A stretch of 6,669 nt of DNA from Spirochaetales bacterium (GTDB lineage Bacteria > Spirochaetota > Spirochaetia > DSM-27196 > PWMO01). Both the position numbers and the translations under genes were made by a program. This document shows, piece by piece, positions 1-6,669 of the stretch; the first letter of the stretch is position 1; every line of letters starts with the position of its first letter. The notes beneath the pieces are model-generated. The model was not told the origin of the DNA. It saw only the letters and a list, made by a program, of their open reading frames with translations, and ran no database searches. The DNA is taken from assembly GCA_007130025.1 (NCBI GenBank), contig SLTF01000204.1, positions 1-6,669 on the forward strand, in the 5' to 3' direction.

Positions 1-4355
<4,355 letters not shown>

Positions 4356-4358
4356 TGT

Positions 4359-4364
4359 ATCACC
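4359..4364 (-). promoter_or_regulatory. Ribosome binding site favouring the GTG start of the deacetylase
   Basis: On the minus strand GGTGAT lies three bases before GTG at 4355. It can pair with the ATCACC part of the 16S rRNA 3' tail at normal spacing. No comparable site precedes the in-frame ATG at 4346, so the GTG is preferred. There is no classic AGGAGG, so this is moderate support only. Confidence 0.4.
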
Positions 4365-4444
4365 GAAGCGTGCGGGTTGTCTCTGTGACCCGGTATGAGT
4401 ACCTTACTGCACATTGGCATTGCAAACACGACGCCGAACGTACC

Positions 4445-4450
4445 GAGGAG
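4445..4450 (+). promoter_or_regulatory. Shine-Dalgarno site fixing the hslO start
   Basis: GAGGAG lies nine bases before ATG at 4460. It selects this start over an in-frame GTG at 4370, which would add 30 residues lacking Hsp33 character. Confidence 0.75.
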
Positions 4451-4459
4451 AATCCCTGC

Positions 4460-5407
4460 ATGATACAGCAACCCATCACCGACCCCACCGTGGAGGAGCT
4501 CTACAGCCGTCTGCCGGAGGACCGCGTCGACAGCTTTCTGCTTGCCAACGGAGCGTACCGCGGCGCCCTGCTGCACGGGACCCGCATGGTGAACGAAGCG
4601 CGAATCAACCATGACCTCGGCCTGATCGAGACCCTGATCCTCGGTCACGCCTACCTTGCCGCGGGACTCCTGTCAACCAACGTAAAGGGAAACGACCGGA
4701 TTTCCGTGGAGATCAGCTGTGACGGTCCGGTTACCGGACTCTTCGTGGAGGCAACCGCCGCGGGAACGGTCCGCGGCTACCTGAAGCAGAATCCCATTCC
4801 GCTGGAAACCGAGCCAACCTCACTCGACCCGCGGCAGTTCTTTGGCTCCGGCACCCTCGCGGTAACCAAGACCCTCGAGCGCTCGCGGCAGCCCTTCACG
4901 GGACGCATCACCATGCAGTACGGAAGCCTGGCACAGGACCTGGCCGCCTATTTTGCGGTGTCGGAGCAGACGCCAACGGCGGTGCACGTCAGTATCCAGT
5001 TTGATCCCGATGGTCGCGCCGTTGGAGCCGGAGGACTTCTGATTCAGGCCCTGCCCCAGATCGGGCAGTACGATGACCGCGAAGCCGCGCTGGACACCAT
5101 CGACGAGGCAATTGCGAAGATTGGCTCAATTGGCTCCCTCTTTTCGCAGGGATGGACACCGCGGCGCATCCTGGACGAGCACTTCGCCTCTCTGGAGCCG
5201 ATCATGCTCGGTGAGAAGCCAACGCGCTTCCACTGCCCCTGCACGCGAGAGCGCTTCCTGAGCTTCATCTCCGCGCTCTCCATTGACGAGCTGAACGATA
5301 TTCGCAGCAATGGTCCCTTTCCGCTCTGCACCACCTGCCACAACTGCAACACCACCTACGAGTTCTCCCGCGAGGAGCTCGAAGAAGCCTACCAGATGGC
5401 GCGCTGA
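4460..5407 (+). CDS. hslO: Hsp33, redox-regulated molecular chaperone (HslO)
   Basis: A 315-residue cytoplasmic holdase chaperone. In this family oxidation of four zinc-binding cysteines releases zinc, unfolds the C-terminal switch and exposes client-binding surfaces, protecting proteins during oxidative stress and heat. The N-terminal domain shows RGALLHGTRMVNEAR, LGHAYLAAGLLS, ISCDGPVTGLFVEA and RGYL, followed by GSGTLAVTKTL and YFAVSEQTPTAV. The zinc domain has CXC (C259, C261 in HCPCTRER) and CXXC. By alignment to the usual C-x-F-C-N-x-x-Y-x-F pattern, C293 and C296 (CHNCNTTYEF) are the canonical pair, 32 residues after C261, close to the E. coli spacing. C290 is then an additional cysteine. 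Start is ATG at 4460, fixed by GAGGAG. The gene stands alone: divergent from the deacetylase and convergent with the oxidoreductase. Slightly longer than E. coli Hsp33 (292 residues). Confidence 0.96.
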   Translation: MIQQPITDPTVEELYSRLPEDRVDSFLLANGAYRGALLHGTRMVNEARINHDLGLIETLILGHAYLAAGLLSTNVKGNDRISVEISCDGPVTGLFVEATAAGTVRGYLKQNPIPLETEPTSLDPRQFFGSGTLAVTKTLERSRQPFTGRITMQYGSLAQDLAAYFAVSEQTPTAVHVSIQFDPDGRAVGAGGLLIQALPQIGQYDDREAALDTIDEAIAKIGSIGSLFSQGWTPRRILDEHFASLEPIMLGEKPTRFHCPCTRERFLSFISALSIDELNDIRSNGPFPLCTTCHNCNTTYEFSREELEEAYQMAR

Positions 5408-5420
5408 ACGCGGCCGTTTT
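5398..5420 (+). terminator. Possible weak intrinsic terminator of hslO
   Basis: GGCGCG (5398-5403) can pair with CGCGGCC (5409-5415) across a 5-nt loop with one bulged G, followed by GTTTT. The stem overlaps the hslO stop codon. Only four T residues follow, so this is a weak candidate. Confidence 0.25.
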
Positions 5421-5447
5421 CACCAAGCTTCGGGGCAGTTACCGATG

Positions 5448-6449
5448 CTACCGTCTCGCCGCCGAGTGAATGAAGCGCATCACGGCCAACCCGTCGCGGG
5501 CACTCGACACCGGCGCGCGACCTGGTTCGCCAATGCACGCAACCGCGTCGGCCATCATGCCGGAGAAGTAGCCGGTAATCTCCGGCCTGCGTTCGCCGGT
5601 GTCCACCAGCGAACGATACCCTTCGTAGAAGGGGCTCTCCCGGCTCTCCTCCACCCGGAAGACGCCGTTTCCCACGGTCACCCGCCCCCGCTCGAGACTC
5701 AGCTCCACCTCAAAGACCAGGTGATCCCGCTCGGCGCCCACCTCGATCATCACCGGAACCCCGGCGGTACCGGCAGCACCGGTGGTAACCGTGGCGGCGA
5801 GCCATACCGACGAGCGGTTGCTGCGAAGCGATCCAAAGCGCCCCGCGGGTTTCAGCGATCCATTGGTCAGAAAATTGATGATGTCCACCAGGTGGGTGCC
5901 GTCGTGCAGCAGAACGCGGTCGTGCGGCGCGGTGCGGCCGAAGTAGAGCGCGGCGCGGACGGCCACAAGGGCTCCGTACCGACCACCGCACACAATTTCC
6001 CGGGCGCGGCGGTAATCGGCGGAGTAGCGTCGCTCGTGGTTGGTGACCACCGTGATGCGACCGCTCTGGTGCAGGCGCGCGATCGCTCGCGCGTTTCTCA
6101 GGGTGTTGGCAAGCGGCTTCTCGCAGACCGCTACCCGCACACCGTGGGCAACCGCCCGCTCCACCATGAACCGGTGCGAATCGGGGTGGGTCGCAATGCA
6201 GAGGATGTCCGGCCGTGACGCATCGAGCAGTTCATCGATGCCGGCGCAGACCAGCTCGCATCCCCAATCACGCGTGAACTCCTCACGCCGCTCGGGATCG
6301 GTATCACACCCGCCCACCAGCAGACAGTCGGGGTTCCCAACCACGGCGCCGGCGTGGGTACATGGCTTCTCGCGCCGCGTGTCGCGCTCGAGCAGCGATC
6401 CAATCCGTCCAAGGCCCACAATCGCACAGCGAACCGGCTCACCGTCCAT
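5448..6449 (-). CDS. Gfo/Idh/MocA-family NAD(P)-dependent oxidoreductase
   Basis: A 333-residue cytoplasmic dehydrogenase of the family acting on sugars, inositols, nucleotide sugars and related compounds. The N-terminal Rossmann domain opens with CAIVGLGRIGS (dinucleotide loop GLGRIG, 12-17), followed by CDTDPERREEF (48-58), PDILCIATHPDSH (80-92) and the signature CEKPLA with catalytic-type K111 (109-114). NHERRY (138-142) leads into the C-terminal substrate and oligomerisation domain, with D183 and H186 in LHDGTHLVDIINF (181-193) at the family's usual catalytic Asp/His site. The end, SARDGLAVMRFIHSA, is the common C-terminal helix. Start is ATG at 6449, seven bases after GGGGAGGAG; an in-frame ATG at 6527 would add 26 residues before the Rossmann strand and run through the likely promoter, so I reject it. 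Ten cysteines is rather many. Substrate cannot be assigned, and no sugar-pathway or transport neighbour is visible. Confidence 0.93.
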   Translation of the reverse strand: MDGEPVRCAIVGLGRIGSLLERDTRREKPCTHAGAVVGNPDCLLVGGCDTDPERREEFTRDWGCELVCAGIDELLDASRPDILCIATHPDSHRFMVERAVAHGVRVAVCEKPLANTLRNARAIARLHQSGRITVVTNHERRYSADYRRAREIVCGGRYGALVAVRAALYFGRTAPHDRVLLHDGTHLVDIINFLTNGSLKPAGRFGSLRSNRSSVWLAATVTTGAAGTAGVPVMIEVGAERDHLVFEVELSLERGRVTVGNGVFRVEESRESPFYEGYRSLVDTGERRPEITGYFSGMMADAVACIGEPGRAPVSSARDGLAVMRFIHSAARR

Positions 6450-6456
6450 GCATGAA

Positions 6457-6465
6457 CTCCTCCCC
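6457..6465 (-). promoter_or_regulatory. Strong Shine-Dalgarno site of the oxidoreductase
   Basis: GGGGAGGAG on the minus strand ends seven bases before ATG at 6449. An overlapping ATG at 6453 is out of frame. The site decides the start against the upstream ATG at 6527. Confidence 0.75.
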
Positions 6466-6472
6466 GTGCGGT

Positions 6473-6501
6473 ATCCTACGCGGCCCCGCACGCAGAGGCA
6501 A
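6473..6501 (-). promoter_or_regulatory. Predicted sigma-70-type promoter of the oxidoreductase
   Basis: On the minus strand TTGCCT (6496-6501) and TAGGAT (6473-6478) each match four of six consensus bases and are separated by exactly 17 bp. Transcription would begin near 6466, leaving a leader of about 17 nt that contains little beyond the Shine-Dalgarno site. Confidence 0.42.
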
Positions 6502-6531
6502 GCGGCGTCGGCAATGCAGTGCACCATCCTG

Positions 6532-6550
6532 CACTACCCCACCACTACCC
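6532..6550. repeat. Short direct repeat CACTACCC, two copies
   Basis: CACTACCC occurs at 6532-6539 and again at 6543-6550, an 11-bp step (one helical turn). It lies between the oxidoreductase promoter and the large palindrome and touches the latter at base 6550. The first copy also forms part of a 6-bp inverted repeat, AGTGCA (6518-6523) with TGCACT (6530-6535). Could be a regulator half-site pair or chance. Confidence 0.35.
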
Positions 6551-6580
6551 GGTTTGTTGGTTGATTCAACCAACAAACCG
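6550..6580. repeat. Perfect 31-bp palindrome (operator or transcript-end hairpin)
   Basis: Arms CGGTTTGTTGGTTGA (6550-6564) and its exact reverse complement (6566-6580) flank a single T at 6565. It starts directly after the stop codon of the minus-strand right-edge gene and lies about 50 bp upstream of the oxidoreductase -35 box. Neither side carries a T-run (minus side continues GGGTAGTGG; plus side TCATTCCCG), so it is not a standard intrinsic terminator. The near-zero spacer and TTGGTTGA core look like a dimeric repressor operator of TetR-like type, which is inference. As RNA it would fold to a 14-bp stem with a 3-nt loop, so a role in transcript-end stability is the alternative. Confidence 0.85.
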
Positions 6581-6669
6581 TCATTCCCGCTGCAATCGGC
6601 CGTGGATGAGCGTGTCCCAGATGATGTCGCCGTAGCGGTTGATGAAGATCGGCCGCTGCGATTCGACGC
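6581..6669 (-). CDS. C-terminal end of an unidentified protein (partial gene)
   Basis: The minus strand is open from the window edge to a TGA at 6581-6583, giving 28 residues that end IIWDTLIHGRLQRE. Twenty-five of the 28 codons end in G or C, matching the coding bias of the other genes, whereas the opposite strand over the same bases does not show this bias. The mix of aromatic, aliphatic and charged residues (RPIFINRYGD) looks like genuine folded protein. I do not recognise the family. It is on the same strand as the oxidoreductase, 131 bp upstream of its start; the palindrome and a private promoter lie between them, so co-transcription is uncertain. Confidence 0.55.
   Translation of the reverse strand, partial: VESQRPIFINRYGDIIWDTLIHGRLQRE

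Larger units (their letters stand above)
4356..4459. other. Divergent intergenic region between deacetylase and hslO
   Basis: These 104 bp must hold the promoters of both flanking genes. On the plus strand the best pair I find is TTGTCT (4377-4382) and TACCTT (4400-4405) with 17 bp between them; it matches sigma-70 consensus poorly, particularly at -10. On the minus strand TTGCAA has no good partner. I see no heat-shock sigma-32-like CCCCAT box ahead of hslO. A short GGTA-TGAG-TACC dyad (4392-4403) is present but only 4 bp per arm. Host-specific sigma factors may explain the weak matches. Confidence 0.4.

Noticed and set aside
4370..4459. Upstream in-frame GTG extension of hslO
   Set aside because: The added 30 residues do not resemble Hsp33, and a GAGGAG site sits at correct spacing before ATG 4460.
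5310..6218. 302-codon plus-strand open frame overlapping the hslO end
   Set aside because: It covers the hslO zinc-domain codons in another frame and then runs antisense to the oxidoreductase; no family features.
6450..6527. Upstream in-frame ATG extension of the oxidoreductase
   Set aside because: It would place 26 atypical residues before the Rossmann strand and would be read through the likely promoter and strong Shine-Dalgarno site.
6550..6580. Palindrome as a classic rho-independent terminator
   Set aside because: There is no T-run after the stem on either strand, and the stem is not GC-rich at its base beyond the outer CGG.

Overview
The window is GC-rich bacterial DNA with dense coding and strong G/C preference at third codon positions. 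It holds four confidently recognised protein genes and the last 28 codons of a fifth. I see no tRNA, rRNA, CRISPR array, insertion sequence, phage gene or other mobile element. The combination of a eukaryote-like carboxyltransferase polypeptide and an Hsp33 with a CHNCNTTYEF-type zinc centre would fit a high-GC spirochaete such as Spirochaeta or Alkalispirochaeta. That is an impression from remembered protein families, not a demonstrated placement; actinobacterial or other high-GC hosts are not excluded.

Layout: (1) 1-3315, plus strand, a 1104-residue protein made of an acetyl-CoA-carboxylase-type central domain and a full carboxyltransferase domain. It is probably the C-terminal half of a longer single-chain biotin-dependent carboxylase whose biotin carboxylase and biotin carrier parts would lie upstream of the window. 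(2) 3279-4355, minus strand, a histone-deacetylase-superfamily (AcuC/HDAC-like) zinc hydrolase with all key residues, overlapping the carboxylase tail-to-tail by 37 bp. (3) A 104-bp divergent intergenic region. (4) 4460-5407, plus strand, the redox-regulated chaperone Hsp33 (hslO). (5) 5448-6449, minus strand, a Gfo/Idh/MocA-family NAD(P)-dependent oxidoreductase, convergent with hslO across a 40-bp gap. It has a good Shine-Dalgarno sequence and a plausible sigma-70-type promoter. (6) 6550-6580, a perfect 31-bp palindrome next to the stop codon of (7) an unidentified minus-strand gene that enters from the right edge.

How the genes relate: strands alternate (+, -, +, -, -), so the first four genes cannot form one operon and are probably separate transcription units. 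Only the right-edge gene and the oxidoreductase share a strand, and the palindrome plus a private promoter separate them. A thematic link is possible between the carboxylase (acyl-CoA metabolism) and the deacetylase (acyl removal from proteins or small amines), but this rests on adjacency alone. I found no evidence for a new multi-gene system. The items most worth a second look are the eukaryote-like carboxylase architecture with an apparent change at a catalytic arginine position, the 37-bp convergent overlap, and the 31-bp palindrome.
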